This document shows, piece after piece, positions 53,802 through 63,830 of a DNA stretch of 64,000 bases. Under the pieces are notes generated by a model. It did not search any database. It saw only the letters and a list, made by a program, of their open reading frames with translations, and had not been told where the DNA came from. Within the stretch, counting starts at the first letter, position 1; each line of letters begins with the position of its first letter. Source of the stretch: Zoogloea sp. LCSB751. GTDB lineage: Bacteria; Pseudomonadota; Gammaproteobacteria; Burkholderiales; Rhodocyclaceae. Position numbers and translations under genes: made by a program. The stretch is from the NCBI RefSeq assembly GCF_002028455.1, contig NZ_MWUM01000004.1, forward strand, positions 231,974-295,973. Reading direction: 5' to 3'.

Positions 53802-55718
53802 TCACGCAGCGTTCATTGCCAGCATCAGCTGGTTGATGCGCTTCACGAAGCTCGCCGGATCATCCAGCGTGCCGCCTTCGGCGAGCAGGGCCTGGTCGAA
53901 CAGTACCGCCGCCCAGTCCTCAAACTGCTTGTCCTCGTACTTGAGGCGCAGCACCACCGGGTGGGCCGGGTTGATCTCGAGGATCGGCTTGGAGATCGGC
54001 ATGTTCTGGCCGGCCGCCTTCATCAGGCGGGCCAGGTTCATCCCCATGTCGTGCTCGTCGGCCACCAGGCAGGCGGGAGAGTCGGTCAGACGGTGGGTGA
54101 CGCGGACTTCCTTCACCTTGTCGCCGAGGCTGCTCTTCATCTTGTCGAGCAGATCCTTCAGCTCGCCGGTTTCCTTCTCGACGGCAGCCTTCTCGGCTTC
54201 GTCTTCCAGCTTGCCCAGATCGAGGCCGCCCTTGGCGACGGAGGCCAGTTGCTTGCCGTCGAACTCGGTCAGGTTGCCGACCACCCACTCATCGACACGG
54301 TTGGAAAGCAGCAGCACCTCGATGCCCTTCTTGCGGAAGATCTCCAGGTGCGGGCTGTTCTTGGCGGCGTTGAAGCTGTCGGCGGTGACGTAATAGATCT
54401 TGTCCTGGCCTTCCTTCATGCGGCCGATGTAGTCGGCCAGCGACACGATTTCCTCGGCGGTATCGGCGTTCGTGGAAGCAAAGCGCAGCAGGCCGGCGAT
54501 CTTCTCCTTGTTGGCGTGATCCTCGCCGACGCCTTCCTTCAGCACCTGACCGAACTCCTTCCAGAAGGTGACGTACTTGTCCTTCTGGTTCTCGGCGAGG
54601 TCTTCGAGCAGGCTCAGCACCTTCTTGGTACAACCGGCACGCAGAGTGTCGATGTCCTTGGATTCCTGCAGAATCTCGCGGGACACGTTGAGTGGCAGGT
54701 CGTTGGAATCCACCACCCCGCGCACGAAGCGCAGATACATGGGCATCAGCTTCTCGGCGTCGTCCATGATGAAGACGCGGCGAACGTAGAGCTTGACGCC
54801 GTGGCGGGCCTGGCGGTCCCACATGTCGAAGGGCGCGTGGCCGGGCACGTAGAGCAGCTGGGTGTACTCGTGGCGGCCTTCGACCTTGGCGTGGGTCCAC
54901 GCCAGCGGTTCTTCGTAGTCGTGGCCGACGTGCTTGTAGAACTCGGTGTATTCCTCGTCGGTAATGTCCGACTTGGCGCGCGCCCACAGGGCGTTGGCCT
55001 TATTGACGGTCTCGTCTTCGTCGGTGAGGACCTGTTCCTTCTTCTCCTCGTCCCACTGCTCCTTCTTCATCACGATGGGCTGCAGGATGTGGTCGGAGTA
55101 CTTCTGGATGATCGAACGCAGCTTCCAGCTGGACAGCAGGTCGTCCTGGTCATCGCGCAGGTGCAGGGTGATCTCGGTGCCGCGGTCGGCCTTCTCGACG
55201 GCTTCGATGGTGTATTCGCCGGCGGTGTCGCCGGTCATCGAACAGGTCCATTGCACCGCGGCATCAGCACCCAGGCCGGCGCGACGGGTACGCACGGTGA
55301 CCTTGTCAGCCACGATGAAGGCAGAGTAGAAACCGACGCCGAACTGGCCGATCAGGTGGGCGTCCTTCTTCTGGTCGCCGGTCAGCTTGCCGAAGAATTC
55401 CTTGGTGCCGGACTTGGCGATGGTGCCCAGGTTGGTCACCACTTCGTCGCGGCTCATGCCGATGCCGTTGTCGGCGATGGTCAGCGTGCGGGCCGCCTTG
55501 TCGTAGCCCACGCGGATCTTCAACTCGGCGTCGTTCTCGAACAGCCCACCGTTCTCCAGGGCTTCGAAACGCAGCTTGTCACAGGCGTCGGAGGCATTCG
55601 AAACCAGCTCCCGCAGGAAGATCTCCCTGTTCGAATACAGCGAATGGATCATGAGGTGCAGCAGTTGCTTGACCTCGGCCTGGAAGTTCAAGGTTTGCGC
55701 GGACGTATCGACAGTCAT
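53802..55718 (-). CDS. htpG: Chaperone HtpG (Hsp90)
   Basis: 638-residue bacterial Hsp90. The N-terminal ATPase (GHKL) domain shows [23 protein letters not shown] and [12 protein letters not shown]. The middle domain ([11 protein letters not shown]) and C-terminal dimerisation domain ([12 protein letters not shown]) are complete. The ATG at 55718 has GGAGC 7 bases upstream and starts at the typical family position; a frame start at 55754 is less likely. It is convergent with the glc operon. Confidence 0.94.
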   Translation of the reverse strand: MTVDTSAQTLNFQAEVKQLLHLMIHSLYSNREIFLRELVSNASDACDKLRFEALENGGLFENDAELKIRVGYDKAARTLTIADNGIGMSRDEVVTNLGTIAKSGTKEFFGKLTGDQKKDAHLIGQFGVGFYSAFIVADKVTVRTRRAGLGADAAVQWTCSMTGDTAGEYTIEAVEKADRGTEITLHLRDDQDDLLSSWKLRSIIQKYSDHILQPIVMKKEQWDEEKKEQVLTDEDETVNKANALWARAKSDITDEEYTEFYKHVGHDYEEPLAWTHAKVEGRHEYTQLLYVPGHAPFDMWDRQARHGVKLYVRRVFIMDDAEKLMPMYLRFVRGVVDSNDLPLNVSREILQESKDIDTLRAGCTKKVLSLLEDLAENQKDKYVTFWKEFGQVLKEGVGEDHANKEKIAGLLRFASTNADTAEEIVSLADYIGRMKEGQDKIYYVTADSFNAAKNSPHLEIFRKKGIEVLLLSNRVDEWVVGNLTEFDGKQLASVAKGGLDLGKLEDEAEKAAVEKETGELKDLLDKMKSSLGDKVKEVRVTHRLTDSPACLVADEHDMGMNLARLMKAAGQNMPISKPILEINPAHPVVLRLKYEDKQFEDWAAVLFDQALLAEGGTLDDPASFVKRINQLMLAMNAA

Positions 55719-55791
55719 AAAGCTTGCTCCATAAGAACCGTTAACGATCCCCATATGGGTCTGCCCCGCCGACTTTCAAGCCCCCTGTCCG

Positions 55792-57603
55792 ATGGAACAT
55801 TCCCGACTCCCCGCCTCCGCGCTTCCGTCGTCGCAGCCTTCGGCTACTGAGGCCGACGCTCCCGTCGTGGCACGCTCACTGCGCTGGCTTCGTCTGGCCA
55901 TCTGGGTCGCCTTCGCGCTGCTTGCCGCCCTTATCGTCGGCGTCACCACTTCACTGATCCGTTATGACCGCGAGCAGGCTCTGAGGCGCTCGGAGTCGGA
56001 GTTGCTGAACCTGACCCGTGTCCTGGAAGAGCACATCGCACGCTCCTTCGGCGAGGCAGAAGGCGCCGTCAACGAAGTCGCCGGACTGGTTGCCCTGCGA
56101 GGAGGCATAGATGCCTTCGGCCCAGGAGAACTGCAGACCTTGCTGCAGCAACGCATCCCCAATCTGCCGGAGGCCGAGACCCTGTTCATTGAGAGGGAGG
56201 ACGGCCGCCTCGCCGTTGATGCAAAAGGGCGGGAACTCGCCGGCCAGGATGAGGCCGGCGCCGATAAGGTGACGATGCCCCCGGTCCTGAAGGACGGTTT
56301 CGACATCGGCAGCCCAGGACATCATCATGTCGGCAGCGCGGTCAGCACACCGCTGACCCGCCAGATCTTCGACCCTGCCGGCAAGTACCTGGGCACAGCC
56401 GGTGCGGCCATCAGCCACACCTATTTTGGGACCGTATATCGGGAACTGGGGCTTTCCGACCAGGATACGATCCTGGTGATCCACGCTACCCGGCACGTCG
56501 TACTGATCCACCACCCCCAGAATGACGCGCTGATCGGCTCGGCCGTCACATGGCCATCGGCGCTTGACGCAACGCCCAACACCCGCAGCCTGGTGCAAAC
56601 CGGCACGAGCGACAGCGATCCAGCCGAACGCATCCGCGCCTACCGCCGTCTGGCCGACCGTCCGCTGATCATCGGGGCCAGCCGACCGGTGGAGGATGCC
56701 CTGTCCGACTTCTATGTGCACCGACGCTACGTCGTGGCAGCAGCCAGCCTGATGCTGGCCCTCCTCGGCTCCCTTGCCTTCAGTCTGCACCGGGTTGCCA
56801 ACCTGCGCGATGCCGAACGCGAAGCCCTCGCCGAACTCAACGCCTCACTGGAAGAACGGGTCCGACAACGCACCGAGGAACTGGAACAATCCAACCGGGA
56901 ACTGCTGAGCTTCAGCTATTCGATCTCCCATGACCTGCGGGCACCGCTGCGGGCCATCAATGGTTTTGCCCACGCCCTTGCCGAGGACTACGGAGAACGC
57001 CTCGATGCAACGGGGCGCGACTATATCGCCCGCCTCGGCCGGGCGAGCCTGCGGATGGGGGAACTCATCGACGCGCTCCTGCAACTCGCCAGCGTATCGA
57101 GACAAGCCCTCAAGATTGTCCCGACCGATGTGAGCGCCATTTCACGCGACATTCTCGACGAGCTGGCGACCACCGCCCCGCAACGGCTGGTACAGAGCCA
57201 CGTGGAAGACGAGCTGGTCATCGACGCCGACCCGACCCTGATTCGCAACGCACTGCAGAACCTGCTCGGCAACGCCTGGAAGTTCTCCCGCGACAGCCGC
57301 CCGGCGATCATCCAGGTGGGCGGACGCCCACACGGGGAAGAACAGCTCTTCTATGTGACCGACAACGGAATCGGTTTCGACATGGCGCATGCCGGCAAAC
57401 TCTTCGAGCCCTTCCAGCAACTGCATGCACGGAGCGGCTTCGAGGGCTCGGGAATCGGGTTGGCCAGCGTACGCCGCATCATCGAACGCCATGGCGGAAC
57501 GGTGTGGGTGGAATCAGCGCCGGGAGCCGGCACCACGGTCTTCTTCACACTCCCGCGCAGTCCGGCCATCGTCCGCCGCCCACGTGCGAAACCGGCCAAC
57601 TGA
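55792..57603 (+). CDS. Membrane sensor histidine kinase (two-TM, HisKA/HATPase_c)
   Basis: 603-residue sensor kinase. TM1 is about residues 30-53 and TM2 about 305-325, with a periplasmic Cache-like sensor between (HTYFGTVYRELGLSDQDTILV). A short linker follows TM2, with no HAMP or PAS domain obvious. The phosphorylated histidine is about H380 (SISHDLRAPLRAINGF), a HisKA of the bacteriophytochrome-like type. N box NALQNLLGNAWKFSR and G boxes DNGIGF and GSGIGLASV complete the ATPase domain. No response regulator is adjacent, so the partner is elsewhere. Confidence 0.9.
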   Translation: MEHSRLPASALPSSQPSATEADAPVVARSLRWLRLAIWVAFALLAALIVGVTTSLIRYDREQALRRSESELLNLTRVLEEHIARSFGEAEGAVNEVAGLVALRGGIDAFGPGELQTLLQQRIPNLPEAETLFIEREDGRLAVDAKGRELAGQDEAGADKVTMPPVLKDGFDIGSPGHHHVGSAVSTPLTRQIFDPAGKYLGTAGAAISHTYFGTVYRELGLSDQDTILVIHATRHVVLIHHPQNDALIGSAVTWPSALDATPNTRSLVQTGTSDSDPAERIRAYRRLADRPLIIGASRPVEDALSDFYVHRRYVVAAASLMLALLGSLAFSLHRVANLRDAEREALAELNASLEERVRQRTEELEQSNRELLSFSYSISHDLRAPLRAINGFAHALAEDYGERLDATGRDYIARLGRASLRMGELIDALLQLASVSRQALKIVPTDVSAISRDILDELATTAPQRLVQSHVEDELVIDADPTLIRNALQNLLGNAWKFSRDSRPAIIQVGGRPHGEEQLFYVTDNGIGFDMAHAGKLFEPFQQLHARSGFEGSGIGLASVRRIIERHGGTVWVESAPGAGTTVFFTLPRSPAIVRRPRAKPAN

Positions 57604-57616
57604 CGTCAACGCCGTC

Positions 57617-58171
57617 TTACTCGTATCGGATTTCGACCACTTCGATTTCGCGAACGCCCGCCGGGCTGGCAAAACGCACCACATCCCCTTCTTTGGCCTT
57701 CAACAACGCACGAGACAGAGGCGCAATCCAGCTGATACGGCCCTCGGACGCATTCGCTTCGTCCACTCCGACGATCTGGTAGGTCTGCTCTTCGTCTCCA
57801 TCCAGGTCAGATACAGTGACTGTCGCGCCGAAAAAAACCTGCTCGATATTCTCCTGCTCGGACGGCGTCACCACCGTGGCGCCTTCCAGGCGCTTGATCA
57901 GGAAACGGATGCGCCGGTCGATCTCCCGAAGGCGCTTCTTGCCGTAGATGTAATCGCCGTTCTCCGAACGATCACCATTGGACGCCGCCCAACGCACGGT
58001 CTCGACCAGCTTGGGACGCTCATCGCGCACGAGCTCATCGAGTTCGGCCTTGAGCCGCTCGAATCCGTTGCGGGTCATGTAATTGCGGGTGCCGGGCGGC
58101 AGGCTGGGCACACCGGGCGCGGACTCATCGTCCTCGTCCTGGTCACTTTCCTTGACGAAGGCCTTATTCAC
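57617..58171 (-). CDS. greB: Transcription elongation factor GreB
   Basis: 184-residue transcript-cleavage factor. The coiled coil starts at YMTRNGFERLKAELDEL, and the acidic tip follows with SNGDRSENGDYIYGKKRLRE, the GreB-type sequence. The C-terminal FKBP-like domain ends in VREIEVVEIRY. The GTG at 58171 is chosen because GGAG lies 9 bases upstream; the ATG frame to 58204 lacks this. An acidic N-terminal stretch (DQDEDDESAP) is an extension on the core. It is convergent with the kinase gene. Confidence 0.9.
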   Translation of the reverse strand: MNKAFVKESDQDEDDESAPGVPSLPPGTRNYMTRNGFERLKAELDELVRDERPKLVETVRWAASNGDRSENGDYIYGKKRLREIDRRIRFLIKRLEGATVVTPSEQENIEQVFFGATVTVSDLDGDEEQTYQIVGVDEANASEGRISWIAPLSRALLKAKEGDVVRFASPAGVREIEVVEIRYE

Positions 58172-58268
58172 CCTGAAACACTCCGGAAACAAAACGGTGG
58201 GCAATAGTAGGAGCCGCCTGCCTGCCTGGCAAGCGGCTCCAGCTTGCCCTTCACGATCCGGCAGTGTG

Positions 58269-58502
58269 TCAGTGATAGATCGCCGGCTGGTTCATCAACG
58301 ACCCATAGTCGGCAATCCACACCTCGAAATCATCCATTTCGGTTGCCGACGATGCCACATCACGCAATTCGCGGCGAAAGCGCTGAGCCGCCTCATCGCG
58401 AAACAAGGCTCCGACGCCGCGTCGCTTGTCGATCACCTCGACGGCATCGAGATTGGGATAGTCCACCACATACAGGACAGGATTATTGAGTACCACGTTC
58501 AT
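58269..58502 (-). CDS. DUF3567-family protein
   Basis: 77-residue protein that resembles the betaproteobacterial DUF3567 family: an N-terminal strand (VLYVVDYPNLDAVEVIDKRR), GALFRDEAAQRFRREL, and a C-terminal IADYGSLMNQPAIYH. The ATG at 58502 has GGGAGG six bases upstream. Function unknown. It is divergent from the DUF465 gene. Confidence 0.82.
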   Translation of the reverse strand: MNVVLNNPVLYVVDYPNLDAVEVIDKRRGVGALFRDEAAQRFRRELRDVASSATEMDDFEVWIADYGSLMNQPAIYH

Positions 58503-58671
58503 GACAGGCCTCCCGATAGCTAGGTTTTGCCTTTTGGGCATCTGTGCTACTGAAGATGGGAACACATTCCTCTACTTCAAGTTCCCCACCGCCGTTGTAT
58601 TTCCTGCCACCCGCGCCTAAGATTCCACCGAATCAGCTCGCAGCCGTGCCCCAACCCTCTTCCGACCAGGC

Positions 58672-58896
58672 ATGAACGACAGCAACGAACCCAGCGCCGA
58701 TGTCACCAGCCTTGCATCCCGGCTGGCGACCCTTACTACTGAGCATCGAGACCTCGACGCCGTCATTTCCCAGATTTCGTCGGCGCCACCGCCGGGCGAC
58801 GAACTGCTGCTGCGTCGCCTCAAGAAACGCAAACTGCTGGTCAAGGACCGGATAGCCATCATCCAGCGCCTGCTCGATCCGGACATACCGGCCTGA
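58672..58896 (+). CDS. YdcH/DUF465-family small helical protein
   Basis: 74-residue helical protein of the YdcH (DUF465) family: HRDLDAVISQ in the first helix and RRLKKRKLLVKDRIAIIQRL in the second. Such proteins are coiled-coil-like and of unknown function. It begins 170 bases from the divergent DUF3567 gene and lies 33 bases before metY, with which it is probably co-transcribed. Confidence 0.85.
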   Translation: MNDSNEPSADVTSLASRLATLTTEHRDLDAVISQISSAPPPGDELLLRRLKKRKLLVKDRIAIIQRLLDPDIPA

Positions 58897-58929
58897 AGCC
58901 GGCTCTTTCAACCTCCTATCAGATAACGC

Positions 58930-60234
58930 ATGTCCATCCACCGCAACGCCGGGGCCGAAACACTCGCCCTGCACGCCGGCCAGACACCCGATCCCGTTCA
59001 TCGTTCCCGGGCCACTCCGATCCACTTCACGACCAGCTACGTTTTCGAAGACAGCGAGCACGCCGCTTCTCTGTTCAATCAAGAGCGGGCCGGTCATGTC
59101 TATTCGCGCATATCCAACCCCACCAACGCAGTGCTGGAAGAACGCATTGCGGCGCTGGAAGGCGGCATCGGCGCGATCGCCTGTGCCAGCGGTCAGGCAG
59201 CCCTGCTGTTGGCCATCACGACGCTAATGGGTAGTGGCGGCCACATCGTGGCCTCGCGCGCGCTGTACGGTGGCTCCAACAACCTCCTTGCCTACACTCT
59301 ACCCCGATTCGGCATCGAAACCACTTTCGTCGCCCCCGGTGACCACCAGGGCTGGCGCGCTGCGATCCGACCGGCAACCCGCCTGCTGTTCGGTGAGGCC
59401 ATCGGCAACCCGGGACTGGAAGTTCTGGACATTCCGGACTTGGCCCAGATCGCCCGGGATGCACGCCTCCCCCTGCTCGTCGATGCCACGCTGGTCACGC
59501 CGATGCTGCAGTGTCCGCTCGACCTCGGTGCGAATCTGGTGGTGCACTCGGCCACCAAATTCCTCGGCGGCCATGGGGTCGCCATCGGTGGCTTGCTGGT
59601 CGATGGCGGGAACTTCGACTGGGAGGCGTCAGGCGGTCATTTTCCGACACTCACCGAACCGTACGAGGGCTTCCACGGCATGGACTTCGCGGAGGAGTCT
59701 CCCGTGGCAGCATTCCTGCTGCGTGCCCGGCGCGAGGGGCTGCGCGACTTCGGTGCCTGCCTGTCGCCCATGAATGCCTTTCAGATACTGCAGGGTATGG
59801 AGACCCTGGGCGTGCGAATGGAGCGCCATGTAGCCAATGCGCGTTCGCTTGTGTCCCATCTGGCTGTTCACCCACTGGTGGAGTCCGTCGCCTGGCCCGA
59901 ACTCGAAAGCCACCCCGACCATCTGTTGGCCGCGCGCCTACTGCCAAAGGGCTGTGGCGGCGTATTCAGTTTCAGCCTCAAGGGCGGACGGCAAGCCGGC
60001 TCAACGTTCATCGAGGCACTAAGGGTATTTTCCCATCTGGCCAATGTGGGTGATGCAAAATCGCTGGCAATTCATCCGGCCAGCACGACTCATTTCCGGA
60101 TGTCACGAAATGCACTGTTGTCGGCAGGCATCACGGAAGGCACGATCCGTCTCTCGGTCGGGCTGGAGTCCGTTTCCGACCTTATCGATGATCTGGACCG
60201 CGCACTTTACGCCATCCAGAAGGCCACGGCCTGA
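58930..60234 (+). CDS. metY: O-acetylhomoserine sulfhydrylase MetY (PLP-dependent)
   Basis: 434-residue PLP enzyme of the Cys/Met metabolism family that makes homocysteine from O-acetylhomoserine and sulfide. The PLP lysine is K210 (VHSATKFLGGHG), the PLP aspartate is D185 (PLLVDATLVTP, where N is usually at the next position) and YSRISNPTNAVLEERIAALE precedes. The 430-residue length and the N-terminal HAGQTPDPVHRSRATPIHFT favour MetY over MetB, CysA-type or MetZ. Confidence 0.9.
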   Translation: MSIHRNAGAETLALHAGQTPDPVHRSRATPIHFTTSYVFEDSEHAASLFNQERAGHVYSRISNPTNAVLEERIAALEGGIGAIACASGQAALLLAITTLMGSGGHIVASRALYGGSNNLLAYTLPRFGIETTFVAPGDHQGWRAAIRPATRLLFGEAIGNPGLEVLDIPDLAQIARDARLPLLVDATLVTPMLQCPLDLGANLVVHSATKFLGGHGVAIGGLLVDGGNFDWEASGGHFPTLTEPYEGFHGMDFAEESPVAAFLLRARREGLRDFGACLSPMNAFQILQGMETLGVRMERHVANARSLVSHLAVHPLVESVAWPELESHPDHLLAARLLPKGCGGVFSFSLKGGRQAGSTFIEALRVFSHLANVGDAKSLAIHPASTTHFRMSRNALLSAGITEGTIRLSVGLESVSDLIDDLDRALYAIQKATA

Positions 60235-60248
60235 CTCCGGAACCACGC

Positions 60249-61088
60249 ATGAGACTCAATCTGTCCGGTCACCTGAGCGACCACATCACCTTCTGCTACA
60301 CCGGCGGCCAGCGCCTTGAGCGCGATCGACCTACGGCACTCTTCATCCATGGGGCCGGGCACGATCATAGCGTGTGGATGCTGCAGACCCGTTACTTTGC
60401 CCATCACGGCTGGAACGTCATCGCCCCTGATCTTCCGGGGCACGGCCGCTCCAGCGGCCCCGCTCTCAAGAGCATCGAGGACCTGGCCCACTGGATCATT
60501 ACGCTTGCACACAAGCTCGGTACCGAGCGTCCAGTTGTCATCGGCCACAGCATGGGAGCCCTGATCGCACTTCAGGTCGCCGCTACGGCACCCGAGTTGG
60601 TAAGCCAGTTGGCCTTGGTAGGCGTCGTGGCTCCGATGCCGGTTGCACCCGCACTACTGGACGCAACGCTATCGAACCGGGACAAGGCCCATGCACTGAT
60701 CAACCAGTGGTCCTTTGCACCGCACAGTCAGATCGGCGCGAGTGGCGTCCCAGGCATTAATCTCACGGCACTCAACGAACGTTTGATGGAACGCCAGGCG
60801 CCGGGCGTGCTGCATACCGACATGGCAGCCTGCAATGCCTATCGCGCGGGCTTCGACGCGGCAGCCCAGGTACGCTGCCCAACCCTGCTGCTGAGCTCCG
60901 CGCAAGACAGAATGACTCCCCCAAAGGCGCTTGCGCCGCTCGCTACGGCCTTCAATACCGACTTCCAGCCCACCAGAGTTGTGCTACCCGACGCCGGGCA
61001 TGCCATGATGTCCGAATCCCCGGGTCAAGTGCTCGATGCCTTGTGGGCCTTCATCAGCTCCCAACCAACCGGACAGGCACCTGCATGA
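60249..61088 (+). CDS. Alpha/beta-fold hydrolase
   Basis: 279-residue alpha/beta hydrolase. The oxyanion region is LFIHGAGHDHSVWMLQ, the nucleophile elbow GHSMGAL has Ser near position 101, an acid follows in SSAQDRMTPP, and the histidine is in PDAGHAMMSESPGQ. It starts 14 bases after metY and probably shares its operon. Substrate not determinable; a homoserine-acetyl or ester role is possible but not supported. Confidence 0.87.
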   Translation: MRLNLSGHLSDHITFCYTGGQRLERDRPTALFIHGAGHDHSVWMLQTRYFAHHGWNVIAPDLPGHGRSSGPALKSIEDLAHWIITLAHKLGTERPVVIGHSMGALIALQVAATAPELVSQLALVGVVAPMPVAPALLDATLSNRDKAHALINQWSFAPHSQIGASGVPGINLTALNERLMERQAPGVLHTDMAACNAYRAGFDAAAQVRCPTLLLSSAQDRMTPPKALAPLATAFNTDFQPTRVVLPDAGHAMMSESPGQVLDALWAFISSQPTGQAPA

Positions 61089-61143
61089 GCTGATCCGGTT
61101 GTTGCAAGCCATTAAGTTCCAATAACCATAACGGAGACAAAGC

Positions 61144-61944
61144 ATGGCTCAGCACAATGCCCACCCGGACGACGAAAAGGCCGCCACTACGCTGCCTTTC
61201 CCCACCTTGCGCAGCGTAGGCGTCGGTGCACCTTTTCAGTGGATAGCGCGAGGCTTCGGTGATCTCAAGGCATGCCCCGTCGCCAGCCTGTTCTATGGAT
61301 TCTGCTTCACGGCCATGGGCTTGCTGCTGACCTTCGTATTCGAGCACGCTTACCAATACACCTCCGCCGTCTCCACCGGTTTTCTTCTCCTCGCCCCCTT
61401 CTTCGCGATGGGGCTTTACGAACTCTCGCGACGCAGGGAACTCGGCGAACAGTGCGCGCTGACACCGACACTGACGGTATGGCGTCGGAACGCCGGTAAC
61501 CTGGCAGTATTCGCGGCGGTGCTGACTGTCATCTTCCTGATCTGGGCGCGTGCATCCCTCGTCATCTTCGCAATCTTCTACACACGCGAACTTCCCAATT
61601 TATCCGGGTTCCTTGGGCAGGTGCTGTCCTTCGAGAACATCGACTTCCTGCTCGTCTACTTTGGCGTTGGCCTCATATTCGCATTGCTCGTCTTTGCAGT
61701 CAGCGTTGTTTCAATTCCATTAATGCTGGACCGCAACCAGGATGCCGTCACCTCGATGATCGCCAGCATGCGGGCCCTGACACTCAATCCGCTTCCACTG
61801 CTGATTTGGGCAACGTTGATCGTCGGACTGACCATTCTGGGCTTTCTCAGCTTCCATCTCGGCCTGGTCGTCCTGATGCCCATCGTTGGACACGCCACGT
61901 GGCACGCTTATCGGCAACTTGTCGAGCCCCTGCCACCCAGCTGA
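61144..61944 (+). CDS. DUF2189 integral membrane protein
   Basis: 266-residue inner-membrane protein with about six hydrophobic segments: SLFYGFCFTAMGLLLTFVF, LLLAPFFAMGLYELSRR, VFAAVLTVIFLIWARASLVI, VYFGVGLIFALLVFAVSVVS, and others. The family matches DUF2189 of Proteobacteria, which has no known function. The N-terminal 35 residues are soluble and charged. It lies 55 bases after the hydrolase gene. Confidence 0.83.
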   Translation: MAQHNAHPDDEKAATTLPFPTLRSVGVGAPFQWIARGFGDLKACPVASLFYGFCFTAMGLLLTFVFEHAYQYTSAVSTGFLLLAPFFAMGLYELSRRRELGEQCALTPTLTVWRRNAGNLAVFAAVLTVIFLIWARASLVIFAIFYTRELPNLSGFLGQVLSFENIDFLLVYFGVGLIFALLVFAVSVVSIPLMLDRNQDAVTSMIASMRALTLNPLPLLIWATLIVGLTILGFLSFHLGLVVLMPIVGHATWHAYRQLVEPLPPS

Positions 61945-62078
61945 CAATCCCCATATGCATTTCAACCACACTCTCCAGCCCCATCGACGCCAAACGAGCA
62001 CATGAGCTTTGCCAATACCCCCTGGCTGTGGCGAAATAGGCCAATCTTCACATTCGGTCCGGACCGGAAAATCCTGCC

Positions 62079-62786
62079 ATGCGCATAGCCATATTTGTTT
62101 CAAGCAGTCTGGCGCTTCTCTTGTCCGCCACAGGTGTTCATGCAGCCAACGGAGCTTCGCCCCCTGCGCTACCGACAGCTGACATCTCCGTAGAGGCGAG
62201 TAGGCCCGCACCCAATGATCAGTTCAGGGCCCAAGTCTATTACGAAACCACCGAAACAAGCCCCGGCGAACTCTCTCGCAAGGTGAATACGGTCATTACT
62301 CAGGCTTTACAGACAGCCCGCAGCTATCCTGCCGTCAAGGTCCGTACTGGTGGTAATCTCACCTATCCTGTTTATGGCAAGAATGTGCGGAACATCGAAG
62401 CCTGGCGGATGCGCTCCTCGCTGACCCTCGAAGCCCAGGACTCTGCGGCCCTCTCAGAGCTGCTCGGGAAACTTCAGCAATCTATGGTGATCAGCGGACT
62501 GAATGCAGCCCCCTCTTCTGAGACCTGGAAGAAGATCGAGGACCAGGCGATCGTGGATGCCCTCGCAGCATTCGAAGCCCGTGCAAAGCTGGTTGCGACC
62601 GGCCTCAACAAGAAGTGGAAAATCAAGCACGTCTCCATCAATTCCGGCGGAATTCAGCAAAAACCCATAATGCCGCTCGCCCGTAGTGCGAGCCTGATGG
62701 CTGCCGAAGCCGTCGCGGCTCCGATCGAAGCCGGTGACAGCACGGTTAGCGTGTCTGTAAACGGTCAGATCGAACTTCTGGAATGA
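62079..62786 (+). CDS. Periplasmic SIMPL-domain protein (DUF541)
   Basis: 235-residue exported protein. The signal ends near residue 22 ([14 protein letters not shown]). The SIMPL domain (DUF541) is visible from [20 protein letters not shown] to [15 protein letters not shown] proteins are periplasmic and involved in oxidative stress or outer-membrane maintenance in some species; function uncertain. Its stop overlaps the ATG of dtd (ATGA). Confidence 0.85.
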   Translation: MRIAIFVSSSLALLLSATGVHAANGASPPALPTADISVEASRPAPNDQFRAQVYYETTETSPGELSRKVNTVITQALQTARSYPAVKVRTGGNLTYPVYGKNVRNIEAWRMRSSLTLEAQDSAALSELLGKLQQSMVISGLNAAPSSETWKKIEDQAIVDALAAFEARAKLVATGLNKKWKIKHVSINSGGIQQKPIMPLARSASLMAAEAVAAPIEAGDSTVSVSVNGQIELLE

Positions 62787-63220
62787 TCGCCCTGATTCAA
62801 CGCGTCCTTGAAGCCAGGGTGACGGTGGGAGAGCATACCGTCGGCGCCATTGGCCCGGGACTCCTCGCCTTCGTCGCGGTTGAAAAGGCCGACACTTCGA
62901 CAAACGCCAGTCGGATGGTTGAGCGCCTGCTGACCTATCGCGTTTTCCCGGACGACGCAGGACGGATGAACCGGTCTGTCGTCGATATGGCAGGGGGACT
63001 GCTGCTCGTATCCCAGTTCACGCTGGCCGCCGATACCAACAAGGGTACCCGCGCGAGTTTTACGCCCGCAGCAGCACCAGAAATCGCGGAAAAGTTGTTC
63101 AGTGAAGTTGTGACCCTGGCTCGGAGCCGCCATCCCAAGGTGGAAACTGGTGAGTTTGGGGCCGAAATGCAGGTCTCCCTTGTAAACCATGGTCCGGTTA
63201 CGTTTCGCCTCACTGCTTGA
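62783..63220 (+). CDS. dtd: D-aminoacyl-tRNA deacylase DTD
   Basis: 145-residue enzyme that removes D-amino acids from tRNA. Core motifs: [15 protein letters not shown] at the start, [21 protein letters not shown] with the catalytic SQxTL block, and the NHGPVTFRL tail with its Gly-cisPro motif. It is translationally coupled to the SIMPL gene. The ORF of the next gene overlaps it by 32 bases. Confidence 0.93.
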   Translation: MIALIQRVLEARVTVGEHTVGAIGPGLLAFVAVEKADTSTNASRMVERLLTYRVFPDDAGRMNRSVVDMAGGLLLVSQFTLAADTNKGTRASFTPAAAPEIAEKLFSEVVTLARSRHPKVETGEFGAEMQVSLVNHGPVTFRLTA

Positions 63221-63752
63221 GTGGCAGCAGCAGCGCTGCCTACTGCTGGCTCTAGCCCTGCTCACTGGCTGCAGCCAGACGCCGCAACGCCCGCTTTATC
63301 CATCGCAGCCAAGTTCAACAACGCCCTCATCCCCTTCTACGCGCAACTGGATCACCCTTCCCCAGCCGGACGATGCACAGGAGGTCGTGCTCTATGCCTT
63401 GGGTCTGCTCGACACAGGCTACCGATTTGGAGGCAAAAATCCTTCTGCCGGGCTGGACTGCAGCGGCATGGTCAGCTATATCGTCGAACAGGTGAGCGGA
63501 CGCAAACTACCCTACAACGCCGCAGGAATTGCCGAACGCACGCGCCCCATTCCGTCCAGAGTGATCCAACCCGGTGATTTGGTGTTCTTCAATACCCTCG
63601 GCCGCTCCTTCTCGCACATGGGCATTTATCTTGGCGATGGCAAATTCATCCACGCGCCCAGCAGCAAGGGGAAAGTTCGGGTCGACCGGCTCGACAATCG
63701 CTACTTCGCAGAGCGCTTTGAAGGCGCACACACACTAATGCCGGAGGGCTGA
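63189..63752 (+). CDS. C40-family (NlpC/P60) lipoprotein peptidase
   Basis: 187-residue cell-wall peptidase, lipid-anchored. The signal peptide ends in lipobox LTGC (C28). The C40 domain has catalytic C91 ([10 protein letters not shown]), H143 ([10 protein letters not shown]) and H155 (FIHAPS). A serine/proline-rich linker (about 30-55) separates anchor and domain. The ATG at 63189 overlaps dtd by 32 bases; no better start is seen in frame. It probably cleaves peptidoglycan stem peptides. Confidence 0.88.
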   Translation: MVRLRFASLLEWQQQRCLLLALALLTGCSQTPQRPLYPSQPSSTTPSSPSTRNWITLPQPDDAQEVVLYALGLLDTGYRFGGKNPSAGLDCSGMVSYIVEQVSGRKLPYNAAGIAERTRPIPSRVIQPGDLVFFNTLGRSFSHMGIYLGDGKFIHAPSSKGKVRVDRLDNRYFAERFEGAHTLMPEG

Positions 63753-63830
63753 CGCCAGGGCCTCCTCCTCACTCGAACGCCACAACGGGTAAGCCCCCAG
63801 CATTTTCATGCTGATATAGTCACTCCGGGC

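Noticed and set aside
53142..55850. 902-residue plus-strand frame across htpG
   Set aside because: It lies antisense to htpG and has no family features; high GC keeps the frame open.
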